From positions 1 to 64,000 of the forward strand of contig NZ_JPUG01000062.1 in NCBI RefSeq assembly GCF_000739015.1: a stretch of 64,000 nt of DNA. Direction: 5' to 3'. Origin of the DNA: Microvirga sp. BSC39. Its GTDB lineage: Bacteria; Pseudomonadota; Alphaproteobacteria; Rhizobiales; Beijerinckiaceae. Below, piece after piece: positions 48,591 through 57,097 of this stretch. Numbering within the stretch: position 1 is the stretch's first letter; each line of letters starts with the position of its first letter. The position numbers were made by a program, and so were the translations under genes. A model generated the notes under the pieces. It saw only the letters and a list, made by a program, of their open reading frames with translations. It ran no database searches and was not told the origin of the DNA.

Positions 48591-48739
48591 GATGAGGATC
48601 AGCCCCGCTTTAGCCGGAAACAATCAGGAGGGTTTCAGGCAGAACGATGGTAGGGCGGATATGTTCATCCTCAATTGCCTCCCTTGACCGCCGGGGTGGC
48701 GGGCTCCACGAATATGGCTGTCACCGGCAACAGGCATTC

Positions 48740-49255
48740 ATGACCTTCACCATCCGGATCCTTGAACCGGCGGACGCTGAGGCGTTTCGCAACCTTCGCC
48801 TCGAAGCGCTGACCGTTGCGCCCGAGGCCTTCGGCGCGAGCTATGAGGAAGACGTGTCGATACCGCTCGAGACGATGCGAGCGCGGCTCTCCGCAAGCCC
48901 GAATGCGGTCTTCGGCGCCTTCGCCGATCGGGCTCTCGTCGGCATGGCGGGCTTTGCCGTCCACGACCGGATGAAGGCCCGTCACAAGGGCGTTCTATGG
49001 GGCGTCTACGTGAAGGCGGAATGGCGCGGACACCAAGTGGGCAAAAGGCTGGTCCGGAGCATGATCGACCACGCCTCCCGGCATGTGATCATGCTGGAGG
49101 CGACGGTCGGGCTCGCGAATGATGGCGCCCGGCGCACCTATCACGGGCTCGGCTTCAAGCCCTATGGGATCCAGCCCAAGGCCCTGCGGGTCGGCGACAC
49201 GTTCTATGACGAGGAACTGCTGTACCTCGACCTGCCGCAGCCTGGAGATGCCTAA
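48740..49255 (+). CDS. GNAT family N-acetyltransferase
   Basis: A 171-residue GNAT protein. FTIRILEPADAEAFRNLRLE opens the fold, and LWGVYVKAEWRGHQVGKRLV is the acetyl-CoA-binding motif A. ARRTYHGLGFKPYG is the usual last-strand loop. The substrate is unknown. ATG 48740 is the likely start. Its last four bases overlap the end of the convergent SixA gene. Confidence 0.85.
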   Translation: MTFTIRILEPADAEAFRNLRLEALTVAPEAFGASYEEDVSIPLETMRARLSASPNAVFGAFADRALVGMAGFAVHDRMKARHKGVLWGVYVKAEWRGHQVGKRLVRSMIDHASRHVIMLEATVGLANDGARRTYHGLGFKPYGIQPKALRVGDTFYDEELLYLDLPQPGDA

Positions 49256-49776
49256 TCGTCCTCGCCGTTCCCTAGGAATTTCGGGGTCACGAACCGCTCG
49301 AGCCGACCGGTCTTCTGAGCGACATCGCCCCAGCTCTCCAGATCGAAATCGATGACGGCGAGGCCGGCGGACGGATATTTCTGGCCGAGCCGCAGGATGC
49401 CGTCCATATCGCCCTCGCCGATGAGGTGCTTGGCCAGTTCCTCGAAGCCGGGATTGTGGCCGATGAGCAGAAGGGTGCCAGTCGCAGGCTCTACTTCGCG
49501 CACCACCTCCAGCAGGCGCCCGACGGGTGCTTCGTAGATCCGCCCGTCCGGACGCATCTCGATGTCACAGAGAATGGGCTGGACCCGCTCCCAGGTCTCC
49601 TGCGTGCGCCGGGCCGAGGAGACGATGGCGAGATCGGGATCGAGCCGCTCCCTCTTCAGGTAGTTGCCCATGACGAGGGACGCCTCCTGACCTCGCGCTG
49701 CGAGAGGCCGGTCGACGTCGAGGATGCCGGGCGGCCAGGCGGCCTTGGCGTGTCGGAGGAGCAGAAGGCGAAGCAT
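49252..49776 (-). CDS. sixA: SixA-like phosphohistidine phosphatase
   Basis: A 174-residue histidine phosphatase. RLLLLRHAKAAW has the RHxxA nucleophile motif, AIVSSARRTQETWE and LLIGHNPGFEELA give the second Arg and second His. SixA removes phosphate from phosphohistidine proteins. Its ATG overlaps the TGA of the MoxR gene, so both are translated as one unit. Confidence 0.88.
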   Translation of the reverse strand: MLRLLLLRHAKAAWPPGILDVDRPLAARGQEASLVMGNYLKRERLDPDLAIVSSARRTQETWERVQPILCDIEMRPDGRIYEAPVGRLLEVVREVEPATGTLLLIGHNPGFEELAKHLIGEGDMDGILRLGQKYPSAGLAVIDFDLESWGDVAQKTGRLERFVTPKFLGNGEDD

Positions 49777-50624
49777 CAGCGCCCCTCCCGTCTGGCGATG
49801 AAGGCAAGCTTCTCGAACAGGCTCACATCCTGCTCGTTCTTGAGCAGCGCCCCATGGAGCGGCGGGATGAGCTTGCGGGTGTCGCGCTCGCGTAAGTTTT
49901 CGGGGCCGATATCCTCCGAGAGCAGGAGCTTGAGCCAGTCGAGCAGTTCCGATGTGGACGGCTTCTTTCGGAGGCCTGGAACGTCCCTGACATCGAAGAA
50001 GATTTTCAACGCTTCCTCGACCATCCGGTGCTTGATGCCGGGGTAATGCACCTCGACGATCCGGGACATGGTCTCAGCATCCGGGAACTTGATGTAGTGG
50101 AAGAAGCAGCGGCGCAGGAAAGCGTCCGGCAGCTCCTTCTCGTTGTTGGACGTGATGATCACGATGGGACGCCGGGCGGCTTTGATCGTCTCGCCGGTCT
50201 CGTAGACGAAGAACTCCATGCGGTCGAGTTCGAGCAGCAGGTCGTTCGGGAACTCGATATCGGCCTTGTCGATCTCGTCGATGAGCAGCACCGGCCGCTC
50301 GTCCGAGGCAAAGGCCTCCCACAGCTTGCCGCGCTTGATGTAGTTGCGGATCTCCGAGACGCGCGGGTCGCCGAGCTGGCTGTCCCGCAGGCGGGAGACC
50401 GCATCGTATTCGTAGAGCCCCTGCTGGGCCTTGGTGGTGGACTTGATGTGCCAGGTGATCAGCGGGGCGTTCAGGGAGCGGGCGATCTCCTCCGCCAGGA
50501 CCGACTTGCCTGTGCCAGGCTCTCCCTTCACCAGGAGCGGACGCTCCAGGGTGATGGCCGCATTCACGGCGACCGTGAGGTCTTCCGTGGCCACATACGA
50601 TTCGGTTCCGGCAAAACGCGCCAT
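49776..50624 (-). CDS. MoxR-family AAA ATPase
   Basis: A 282-residue AAA+ protein. Walker A is LLVKGEPGTGKSVLAEEIA, Walker B LLIDEIDKADIEFPNDLLLE, and sensor 1 IVITSNNEKELPDAFLRRC. This form is the MoxR group paired with CoxE/VWA proteins, where the ATPase acts as a chaperone inserting metal ions or assembling complexes. The natural partner, a VWA protein, lies at 54093, two genes away on the other strand. It overlaps sixA by one base. Confidence 0.92.
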   Translation of the reverse strand: MARFAGTESYVATEDLTVAVNAAITLERPLLVKGEPGTGKSVLAEEIARSLNAPLITWHIKSTTKAQQGLYEYDAVSRLRDSQLGDPRVSEIRNYIKRGKLWEAFASDERPVLLIDEIDKADIEFPNDLLLELDRMEFFVYETGETIKAARRPIVIITSNNEKELPDAFLRRCFFHYIKFPDAETMSRIVEVHYPGIKHRMVEEALKIFFDVRDVPGLRKKPSTSELLDWLKLLLSEDIGPENLRERDTRKLIPPLHGALLKNEQDVSLFEKLAFIARREGR

Positions 50625-50726
50625 TCCACTCTTCCTCGCTTTTATCAGACCCTAAGTCCTGCCCCCGCCTTTCGGCAATCGCCTTCATAGGTTAAGCCCA
50701 TGACAAACAAATGGGAGACATGACCT

Positions 50727-52013
50727 ATGGCTGCAAACCGCTATCACAAGGACCGAATCGGCAATCATAAGCTGAAGCCCGAGACACTGATGCTCGGCTA
50801 CGGCTATGACCCGACCCTGTCGGAAGGCGCGGTAAAGCCTCCGGTCTTCCTGACCTCCACCTTCGTGTTCAACAGCGCCGAGCACGGCAAGGAGTTCTTC
50901 GACTACGTGGCGGGCCGCCGGGAGCCACCGAAAGGAGAGGCCGCGGGTCTCGTCTATTCCCGCTTCAACCACCCGAATTCCGAGATCGTCGAAGACCGGC
51001 TCGCCATCTTCGAGGAGGCGGAGGCCGGCCTCTTGTTCTCCTCCGGCATGTCGGCCATCGCCACCACGATCCTGGCCTTCGCCCGCCCAGGCGACGTGAT
51101 CCTGCACTCGCAGCCCCTCTATGGCGGCACCGAGACCCTGATCGCCAAGACACTCGCCAACATGGGCATCGAAGCCGTCGGCTTCGGCGACGGCGTCGAC
51201 GAGGCGGGCATCCGGGCCGCCGCCAAGGAGGCGATGGCTAAGGGCCGCGTTTGCGTGATCAAGATCGAGACCCCGTCCAACCCCATGAACACCCTCGTGG
51301 ACATCGCCCTCATCCGCACGGTCGCGGACGAGATCGGCGCCGCCCAGGGGCAACGCCCGGTGATCGTGTGCGACAACACCCTGCTCGGGCCGGTCTTCCA
51401 GAAGCCGCTGAAGAACGGCGCCGACATCTCGGTCTATTCGCTGACGAAGTACGTGGGCGGCCATTCGGACCTGATCGCCGGCGCGGCGCTCGGCTCCAAG
51501 GAGATGATGAAGACGGTGCGCCTGCTGCGCTCCTCCATCGGCACCCAGCTCGATCCGCATTCCTGCTGGATGCTCGGCCGCTCCCTGGAGACCCTGGCGC
51601 TTCGCATGAACGCGGCGAACCGCAACGGGGAGATCGTGGCCCAGTTCCTGCACGAGCACCCGAGCGTGGCGAAGGTCCATCACCTCGCCTACCTGCCCGA
51701 GGGCTCCCGCGCCCGTCAGGTCTATGAGGAGCAGTGCGACGCCCCCGGCTCCACCTTCTCGTTCGACGTGAAGGGCGGCGAGGCGGAGGCCTTCCGGGTG
51801 CTCAACGCGCTCCAGGTGTTCAAGCTGGCGGTCAGCCTGGGCGGCACCGAGTCGCTGATCTCGCACCCGGCCTCCACCACCCATTCCGGCGTGCCGAAGG
51901 AAACCCGCGACCGCCTCGGCGTTAGCGACGCGACCATCCGCGTCTCCATCGGCATCGAGCACCCGGACGATCTGGTGGCCGACCTGGCGCAGGCACTGTC
52001 CACGCTGGGGTAA
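50727..52013 (+). CDS. Cystathionine gamma-synthase/methionine gamma-lyase family PLP enzyme
   Basis: A 428-residue fold-type I PLP enzyme. [17 protein letters not shown] is the family's phosphate-binding region, [14 protein letters not shown] the cofactor stack, and [15 protein letters not shown] has the PLP lysine at 241. [20 protein letters not shown] is the C-terminal signature. It could be a methionine gamma-lyase or a gamma-synthase; the insert at 60-75 matches a subgroup not well studied. GGGAGACATGACCT gives a moderate ribosome-binding site. Confidence 0.85.
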   Translation: MAANRYHKDRIGNHKLKPETLMLGYGYDPTLSEGAVKPPVFLTSTFVFNSAEHGKEFFDYVAGRREPPKGEAAGLVYSRFNHPNSEIVEDRLAIFEEAEAGLLFSSGMSAIATTILAFARPGDVILHSQPLYGGTETLIAKTLANMGIEAVGFGDGVDEAGIRAAAKEAMAKGRVCVIKIETPSNPMNTLVDIALIRTVADEIGAAQGQRPVIVCDNTLLGPVFQKPLKNGADISVYSLTKYVGGHSDLIAGAALGSKEMMKTVRLLRSSIGTQLDPHSCWMLGRSLETLALRMNAANRNGEIVAQFLHEHPSVAKVHHLAYLPEGSRARQVYEEQCDAPGSTFSFDVKGGEAEAFRVLNALQVFKLAVSLGGTESLISHPASTTHSGVPKETRDRLGVSDATIRVSIGIEHPDDLVADLAQALSTLG

Positions 52014-52020
52014 GCTCGAC

Positions 52021-52119
52021 GCGTCATCCCGGGGCCACGCGGCCCCGGATCGCATGACGATTAAGAGCGCCTGATCCTGACAACGATCCCGGATCGCCTG
52101 ACGGCGTCCGGGATGACGC
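52021..52119. repeat. Two-hairpin intergenic repeat, GCGTCATCCCGG-ended, copy 2
   Basis: GCGTCATCCCGG and CCGGGATGACGC are perfect 12-bp inverted ends. Two inner hairpins flank AGCGCCTGATCCTG. It begins seven bases after the PLP enzyme's stop and has the same plan as the copy at 26073. Confidence 0.78.
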
Positions 52120-52234
52120 GTGGGCAGACCGCTCCATGCCTTCTTGTCGCGCCCGCCATTCCAGTTCAAGCGGCATTAACCTCTTGCGCATCCCTCGCGG
52201 CTAGAACGACAATATCCTCGATCGGAAGGAAGCA

Positions 52235-54028
52235 ATGGCCGCTGCGATAGACCTGCACGCCTATCAGGAACCCATTCTTTTTCTGGCAACGGCAGGCATC
52301 GTCGTCCCCCTGTTTCATCGGCTGAGAATCAGCCCGGTGCTGGGGTTCCTGGCGGCCGGCGCGTTGCTGGGGCCCTATGGGCTTGGGCGTCTTATCCCCC
52401 AGTATCCCTGGGTCGACTGGCTCACCTTCACCAACCCGGAAGGCACATCCCGGCTCGCCGAGTTCGGCGTCGTATTCCTGCTCTTCACCATCGGCATCGA
52501 GCTGTCTTGGCAGCGCCTGCGCATCCTGCGCCGTCTCGTCTTCGGCTTCGGCAGCCTGCAGGTTCTTCTCTGCACCATCGCCGTCGGGCTTTTCGCCTAT
52601 AAGGTCGTCGACACCATCACGGCAGCCGCTCTCATCGGAATTGCGTTCGCCCTCTCGTCGACGGCCATCGTCCTGCCCGTCCTGGCGGAGCAGAAGCGGC
52701 TCAACACCACATCGGGACGCGCCACCTTCTCCGCGCTCCTGTTTCAGGATCTCGCGGTCGCCCCGATCCTGTTCACCATCGCGGCCCTGGACGCGCGCCT
52801 GCCCGAGGTGACGATCTTCTCGTTCCTGATCGCCCTCGGCCAGGCCGCCCTGGCACTTGCCGTCATCGTGGGTATCGGGCGCCTGGTCCTGCGCCCGTTC
52901 TTCCAGATGGTCACGGCGACCAGGAGCCCGGAACTCTTCATGGCGGCCTGCCTGCTGGTGGTCATGGTCACCAGTCTCATTGCCGCCGTGAGCGGGCTGT
53001 CCATGGCGCTCGGTGCCTTCATCGCCGGCATTCTCCTGTCGGAGACCGAATACCGCCGCGCCGTCGACACCACCATCCAGCCCTTCAAGGGCCTGCTGCT
53101 CGGCGTCTTCTTCGTGTCGGTGGGGATGAGCCTCGACGTCTTCCAGTTTCTCGAGACGCCGCTGACGATCCTGGCCGTGGCGACCTTCCTGATCGCCATC
53201 AAGAGCGTGATCATCTATTGGCTGAGCCGGCCGTTCGGCCTCAATGCGGCGGAGGCGGCGGAGACGGCCCTGCTCCTGGGTCCGGGCGGCGAGTTCGCCC
53301 TGGTCATCCTCGGCAGCGCCATGGCGGCGGGGCTCGTTCCCGATGGGATTGGGCAGAATCTCCTGCTCGTGACGACGCTCACCATGATCGCCATCCCGTT
53401 TCTCGCCCGCCTGGCGCGCCGCCTGAGCCGACGGCTCGAAAAGAAGCGCCCTACGGACCCGGCCGCTGCCGTTCCGCCTCCGCCGGAGGAGCCGGGCCGC
53501 GTCATCGTCGCCGGCTATGGCCGCGTCGGGCAACTCGTGGGCGACATGCTCCGGCGTCACAAGGTGCCCTATCTCGCCATCGACATGGATCCGGCCCGGG
53601 TCGCGGAGCAGCGCAGGGCCGGCAAGCCGGTCTACTTCGGCGACGGCTCCTACCCGGAGTTCCTGCGCGCCTGCGGCATCGAGCAGGCCCGGGCCCTCGT
53701 CATCACTCTGGACACGCCAAGCTCCATCGGGGCAGTCGTTGCAGCGGCCCGGCAGGAGCGGACCGACATCACCATCGTGTCCCGCGCCCGCGACGACAAA
53801 CATGCGGCCCAGCTCTACGACATGGGCGTGGACGATGCGGTGCCGGAGACCATCGAGGCCTCCCTGCAGCTGAGCGAGGCGGTGCTGGCGGATATCGGCG
53901 TGCCCATGGGGCTCGTGATCGCCTCGATTCACGAGCGGCGGGACGAGTTCCGGGAGGTTCTCAAAGCGAAGAACACCCGCAAGCCCGACCGCATCGAGTT
54001 CCGGGCGCGGCGGACCATCGGCAAGTGA
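52235..54028 (+). CDS. Kef-type cation:proton antiporter with TrkA-N domain
   Basis: A 597-residue protein. The first 390 residues form a CPA2 antiporter with about 12 helices, including GLSMALGAFIAGILLSETEY and GVFFVSVGMSLDVFQFL. Residues from about 425 carry a TrkA-N (RCK) Rossmann domain, starting RVIVAGYGRVGQLVGDML and running through VYFGDGSYPEFLRACGIEQA. KefB/YbaL-like proteins move K+ and H+ in opposite directions; the RCK domain senses nucleotides or glutathione adducts. No KefF/KefG-like partner is adjacent. GGAAGG precedes the ATG. Confidence 0.9.
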   Translation: MAAAIDLHAYQEPILFLATAGIVVPLFHRLRISPVLGFLAAGALLGPYGLGRLIPQYPWVDWLTFTNPEGTSRLAEFGVVFLLFTIGIELSWQRLRILRRLVFGFGSLQVLLCTIAVGLFAYKVVDTITAAALIGIAFALSSTAIVLPVLAEQKRLNTTSGRATFSALLFQDLAVAPILFTIAALDARLPEVTIFSFLIALGQAALALAVIVGIGRLVLRPFFQMVTATRSPELFMAACLLVVMVTSLIAAVSGLSMALGAFIAGILLSETEYRRAVDTTIQPFKGLLLGVFFVSVGMSLDVFQFLETPLTILAVATFLIAIKSVIIYWLSRPFGLNAAEAAETALLLGPGGEFALVILGSAMAAGLVPDGIGQNLLLVTTLTMIAIPFLARLARRLSRRLEKKRPTDPAAAVPPPPEEPGRVIVAGYGRVGQLVGDMLRRHKVPYLAIDMDPARVAEQRRAGKPVYFGDGSYPEFLRACGIEQARALVITLDTPSSIGAVVAAARQERTDITIVSRARDDKHAAQLYDMGVDDAVPETIEASLQLSEAVLADIGVPMGLVIASIHERRDEFREVLKAKNTRKPDRIEFRARRTIGK

Positions 54029-54092
54029 GGGCTTCGGCCCGGCACGGCCGATTGGCGCTTGACCTCACGGGCCATTGCCCGACATTGGCCGG

Positions 54093-55268
54093 ATGTTCCT
54101 GACCTTCTTCACAGAGCTGCGCGCGGCCAAGGTGCCGGTCTCCTTTCGGGAGTACCTGGCCCTGCTGGAGGCGCTCGACCGGGACCTCGCCGACAAGAGC
54201 GTGGAGGAGTTCTACTATCTTGCCCGCGCCTGCCTGGTGAAGGACGAGCGGCACTTCGACAAGTTCGACCGGGTCTTCGCACACGTGTTCAAGGGCCTGG
54301 AGAGCATGGGCCGCGCGGTCGAGGAGACCGGGATCCCCGAGGAATGGCTGCGCAAGCTCGCGGAGCGCTACCTCACCGACGAGGAGAAGCGCCAGATCGA
54401 GGCCATGGGCTGGGGCAAGCTCTGGGAGAACCTCAAAAAACGCCTGGAGGAGCAGAAGGGCCGGCACCAGGGCGGCAACAAGTGGATCGGCACCGCCGGC
54501 ACCTCCCCCTATGGCGCCTACGGCTACAACCCGGAAGGCGTGCGCATCGGCCAGGACAAGAACCGCAACTTCCGCGCCGTGAAGGTGTGGGACAAGCGCG
54601 AGTTCAAGGATTTCGACGACAGCGTCGAGTTGGGCGTGCGCAACATGCGCATTGCGCTCAGGCGCCTGCGCCGCTTCGCCCGCACCGGCTCGGCGGAGGA
54701 GCTCGACCTCGACGAGACCATCCACGAGACCGCCCACAAGGGCTATCTCGATGTGCGCCTGCGGCCCGAGCGCCGCAATGCCGTGAAGGTGCTGCTCTTC
54801 CTCGATGTGGGCGGCTCCATGGACTGGCACATCGAGATCGCCGAGGAGCTGTTCTCGGCGGCGCGCCTCGAGTTCAAGCACTTCGAGCACTTCTACTTCC
54901 ACAACTGCGTCTACGAGAACGTGTGGAAGGAGAACCGCCGGCGCTTCGACGAGAAGATCCCCACCCTCGACGTGATCCGCACCTACCCGTCGGATTATCG
55001 CGTGGTCTTCGTCGGCGACGCTTCCATGAGCCCCTACGAGGTCACCCATCCCGGCGGCTCCGTGGAGCACTGGAACGAGGAATCGGGACAGGCTTGGTTG
55101 CGGCGCATCCTCGATCATTTTCCCAAGGCCGTGTGGCTGAACCCGGTGCCGCAGCCGCATTGGGGCTACACGCAATCGATCAATCTGATCCGGCAGACCT
55201 TCGGTGAGCGCATGTACCCGCTCAATCTCGAAGGCATCGATCACGCGATGCGCGAACTTGTACGATGA
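54093..55268 (+). CDS. CoxE-like VWA-domain protein
   Basis: A 391-residue CoxE-family protein. It begins FLTFFTELRAAKVPVSFREY and has the linker GTSPYGAYGYNPEGVRIGQ. The VWA-like domain starts VKVLLFLDVGGSMDWHIEI; the metal site reads DVGGSM, so the first Ser of the MIDAS motif is Gly, as in many CoxE relatives. The C-terminal KAVWLNPVPQPHWGYTQSIN is characteristic. It works with a MoxR ATPase in known systems, and here that gene is at 49776. An in-frame TTG at 54075 is possible; ATG 54093 is preferred. Confidence 0.88.
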   Translation: MFLTFFTELRAAKVPVSFREYLALLEALDRDLADKSVEEFYYLARACLVKDERHFDKFDRVFAHVFKGLESMGRAVEETGIPEEWLRKLAERYLTDEEKRQIEAMGWGKLWENLKKRLEEQKGRHQGGNKWIGTAGTSPYGAYGYNPEGVRIGQDKNRNFRAVKVWDKREFKDFDDSVELGVRNMRIALRRLRRFARTGSAEELDLDETIHETAHKGYLDVRLRPERRNAVKVLLFLDVGGSMDWHIEIAEELFSAARLEFKHFEHFYFHNCVYENVWKENRRRFDEKIPTLDVIRTYPSDYRVVFVGDASMSPYEVTHPGGSVEHWNEESGQAWLRRILDHFPKAVWLNPVPQPHWGYTQSINLIRQTFGERMYPLNLEGIDHAMRELVR

Positions 55269-55313
55269 GCATCATCCGGCACAATGGGAACCGGTTTGCC
55301 GAAAAGATGATGC
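55267..55313. repeat. REP-like palindrome, AAAGTG family, copy 3
   Basis: GCATCAT and ATGATGC form the outer stem; inside are CCGGCACAATGGG and CCGGTTTGCCG. It overlaps the stop codon of the VWA gene and lies in the leader of the next gene. Confidence 0.6.
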
Positions 55314-55329
55314 ATCGGTAAGAAGCCTC

Positions 55330-55899
55330 ATGACCCAGACCTACAGCCACAGCCCCAAGCCCTTCAGCGGACCGATCTCCTTCACCCTCAAGGGCGACAG
55401 GCTCACGGTGGATTCGGGGCGCAAGGTGCATGAGGTCCAGCTCGGCGCGGTGGACACCGTGCGCATGACCTTCGAGCCCGGTCGGCTGGCCCAGAAATCA
55501 TTCCGCACGAAGGTGATCATGAAGGACGGCAAGTCCTTCACCTTCAACTCCCTCGACTGGAAGAGCCTCGTGGAGGCTCAGGAGATGACAAGGGAATACC
55601 GCGCTTTCGTGAAGGCCCTGTGCGAGGCCATCCTCCGGGCCAATCCGCAGGCCCGGTTCGTGGCCGGCAAGCCCATGGGCCTGTGGCTGCCGACCTCGGG
55701 CCTCGCCCTCGCGTCTCTCCTGGCCATGGCCTATCTGGTCTGGCAGGCGTTCCAGATGGGGGCGACCTCCGTGGCGCTGCTGGGGATTCTTCTTGCCATC
55801 GTCGGCTATTGGCAGATCGAGCCGATGATCCGGCTCAACAAGCCCCGTCCGTTCCGCACGGAGGCGCTGCCGGAAGAGCTGCTGCCGAAGGCGTCTTAG
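55330..55899 (+). CDS. Two-helix membrane protein with N-terminal PH-like domain
   Basis: A 189-residue protein. The first 100 residues are beta-rich (ISFTLKGDRLTVDSGRKVHE and MTFEPGRLAQKSFRTKVIM), similar to PH-like domains next to membranes. Two helices follow: LASLLAMAYLVWQAFQMGA and VALLGILLAIVGYWQIEPM. The C-terminus is in the cytoplasm by the positive-inside rule. No function is known. A longer in-frame start overlaps the upstream gene; ATG 55330 is favoured. It follows the VWA gene by 61 bp through the palindrome. Confidence 0.7.
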   Translation: MTQTYSHSPKPFSGPISFTLKGDRLTVDSGRKVHEVQLGAVDTVRMTFEPGRLAQKSFRTKVIMKDGKSFTFNSLDWKSLVEAQEMTREYRAFVKALCEAILRANPQARFVAGKPMGLWLPTSGLALASLLAMAYLVWQAFQMGATSVALLGILLAIVGYWQIEPMIRLNKPRPFRTEALPEELLPKAS

Positions 55900-55920
55900 T
55901 GGTTTGGCACATCATTCTTC

Positions 55921-56006
55921 GCCGTCATGCCCGCACTTGTTGCGGGCATCCACGTCTTTGCGTCTGTTAGAACGTGGATGGCCGAGACAAGCCCGGCCAT
56001 GACGGC
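55921..56006. repeat. Two-hairpin intergenic repeat, GCCGTCATG-ended, copy 1
   Basis: GCCGTCATG and CATGACGGC are perfect inverted ends. Two hairpins, ATGCCCGCACTTGTTGCGGGCAT and ATGGCCGAGACAAGCCCGGCCAT, flank CCACGTCTT and AACGTGG, which also pair with each other. The copy at 62100-62185 has the same plan. It sits between convergent genes. Confidence 0.78.
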
Positions 56007-56018
56007 TGAGCAATGGAA

Positions 56019-56444
56019 CTAAGCCCTCACCACCAGCACCGAGCACCGGGCGTGGCGCACGATGGTCGAGGCGTTGGATCCCAGCAGGTAGGTCGCCATG
56101 GTGGGCCGGTGGGAGCCAACCACGATGAGGTCGGCACCGGTTTGCTCGGCCTCGTCCAAAACCTCGGCATAGACGGAACCGAGACGAACGACAGTGGAGA
56201 CACGCTCGGCCGGCAGCGCGACCCCGGACGCTACCTCGGCGAGCTTGGCGTCTGCCTGTCCCTGCTGCTCCTCATCGAAGGCCGGGGGCATGAACTCCAT
56301 GTAGGTCACCGGAACGATGGCCCGCACGTAAATCAGCCGCAGGGAGCCACCCGAGCCATTGGCGAGTTCGACCGCCTTGTCGATAGCGGGCTTGGCTGCT
56401 TCCACCTCGCCGAGATCGACGGGAACCAGAATCGTCTTGAACAT
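56019..56444 (-). CDS. Universal stress protein (UspA family)
   Basis: A 141-residue single-domain Usp. FKTILVPVDLGEVEAAKPAI starts the fold, and the ATP-binding loop is VVGSHRPTMATYLLGSNAST, with G-x2-G-like spacing kept in part (GSHRP, LGSNAS). Usp proteins are made under starvation and stress. It is 15 bp downstream of the ferredoxin gene on the same strand, probably one transcript. Confidence 0.88.
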   Translation of the reverse strand: MFKTILVPVDLGEVEAAKPAIDKAVELANGSGGSLRLIYVRAIVPVTYMEFMPPAFDEEQQGQADAKLAEVASGVALPAERVSTVVRLGSVYAEVLDEAEQTGADLIVVGSHRPTMATYLLGSNASTIVRHARCSVLVVRA

Positions 56445-56459
56445 GGATCAGCCTCCGGG

Positions 56460-56780
56460 TCAGCCTTGGCGCGTGGGGGTGTGAACGACGAGGCCGTCGA
56501 GCTCCGGCCGCACACGGATCTGGCACGAGAGCCGCGAGTTGGGGCGCACGTCGAAGGCGAAGTCGAGCATGTCCTCCTCCATGGGCTGGGGCTGGCCCGT
56601 GGCAGCCTCCCATTCTTCAGCGACATAGACATGACATGTGGCGCAGGAACAGGCCCCGCCGCACTCGGCTTCGATGCCGGGAACGCCGTTGCGGATGGCC
56701 GTCTCCATGACGGTTGCCCCCTCCTCCGCCTCAACGGTGCGGGAAGTGCCCTCAGTATCGATGAACGTGATCTGGATCAT
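56460..56780 (-). CDS. Adrenodoxin-type 2Fe-2S ferredoxin
   Basis: A 106-residue ferredoxin with cysteines at 40, 46, 49 and 86: ECGGACSCATCHVYV gives C-x5-C-x2-C, and LSCQIRV gives the last. There is one extra Cys at 44. MLDFAFDVRPNSRLSCQI is the typical final section. Such ferredoxins feed cytochrome P450s, Rieske oxygenases or Fe-S assembly; no such partner is near. It precedes the Usp gene on the same strand. Confidence 0.92.
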   Translation of the reverse strand: MIQITFIDTEGTSRTVEAEEGATVMETAIRNGVPGIEAECGGACSCATCHVYVAEEWEAATGQPQPMEEDMLDFAFDVRPNSRLSCQIRVRPELDGLVVHTPTRQG

Positions 56781-57097
56781 TGCGGACCTCTGCTTGTCGG
56801 CGCATACTTATGACAGACCGCACCGGAAGACGAGAGACAGGCCCGATGCATGCCGTCTTTTTGCCGCATTGTACCCCGTAGTGCAGGTTACTAAGCCGTT
56901 AACGACGTTCGCAAGTGGCAGGGGACATCCGGTTTCCTTGTTTCAGATCGGCCGCTAGACTTGCTTGGTAAATGACAGATTACCGTGCGGAAGTCCCTCC
57001 AAGGGTCGTCCGTAGCGGCTGAGGCCATGCATTCACCTTGCTTTTCGTGAACAGAGTGCGGCTTCAGAATCATTCAGTTGCGTCACGAGGGCGGATC
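56781..57097. other. Divergent promoter region between the ferredoxin and GPR-like genes
   Basis: 317 bp without a supported gene. It contains GTTAAC at 56898-56903 but no full CtrA consensus, and one GAATC (a CcrM-type GANTC site) at 57067-57071, close to the GPR-like start. I see no palindromic repeat here. Confidence 0.45.

Noticed and set aside
52166..53932. A long minus-strand frame opposite the antiporter gene
   Set aside because: Its composition is Asp/Gln/Arg-rich with no domain, and the plus frame is a full Kef-type protein.
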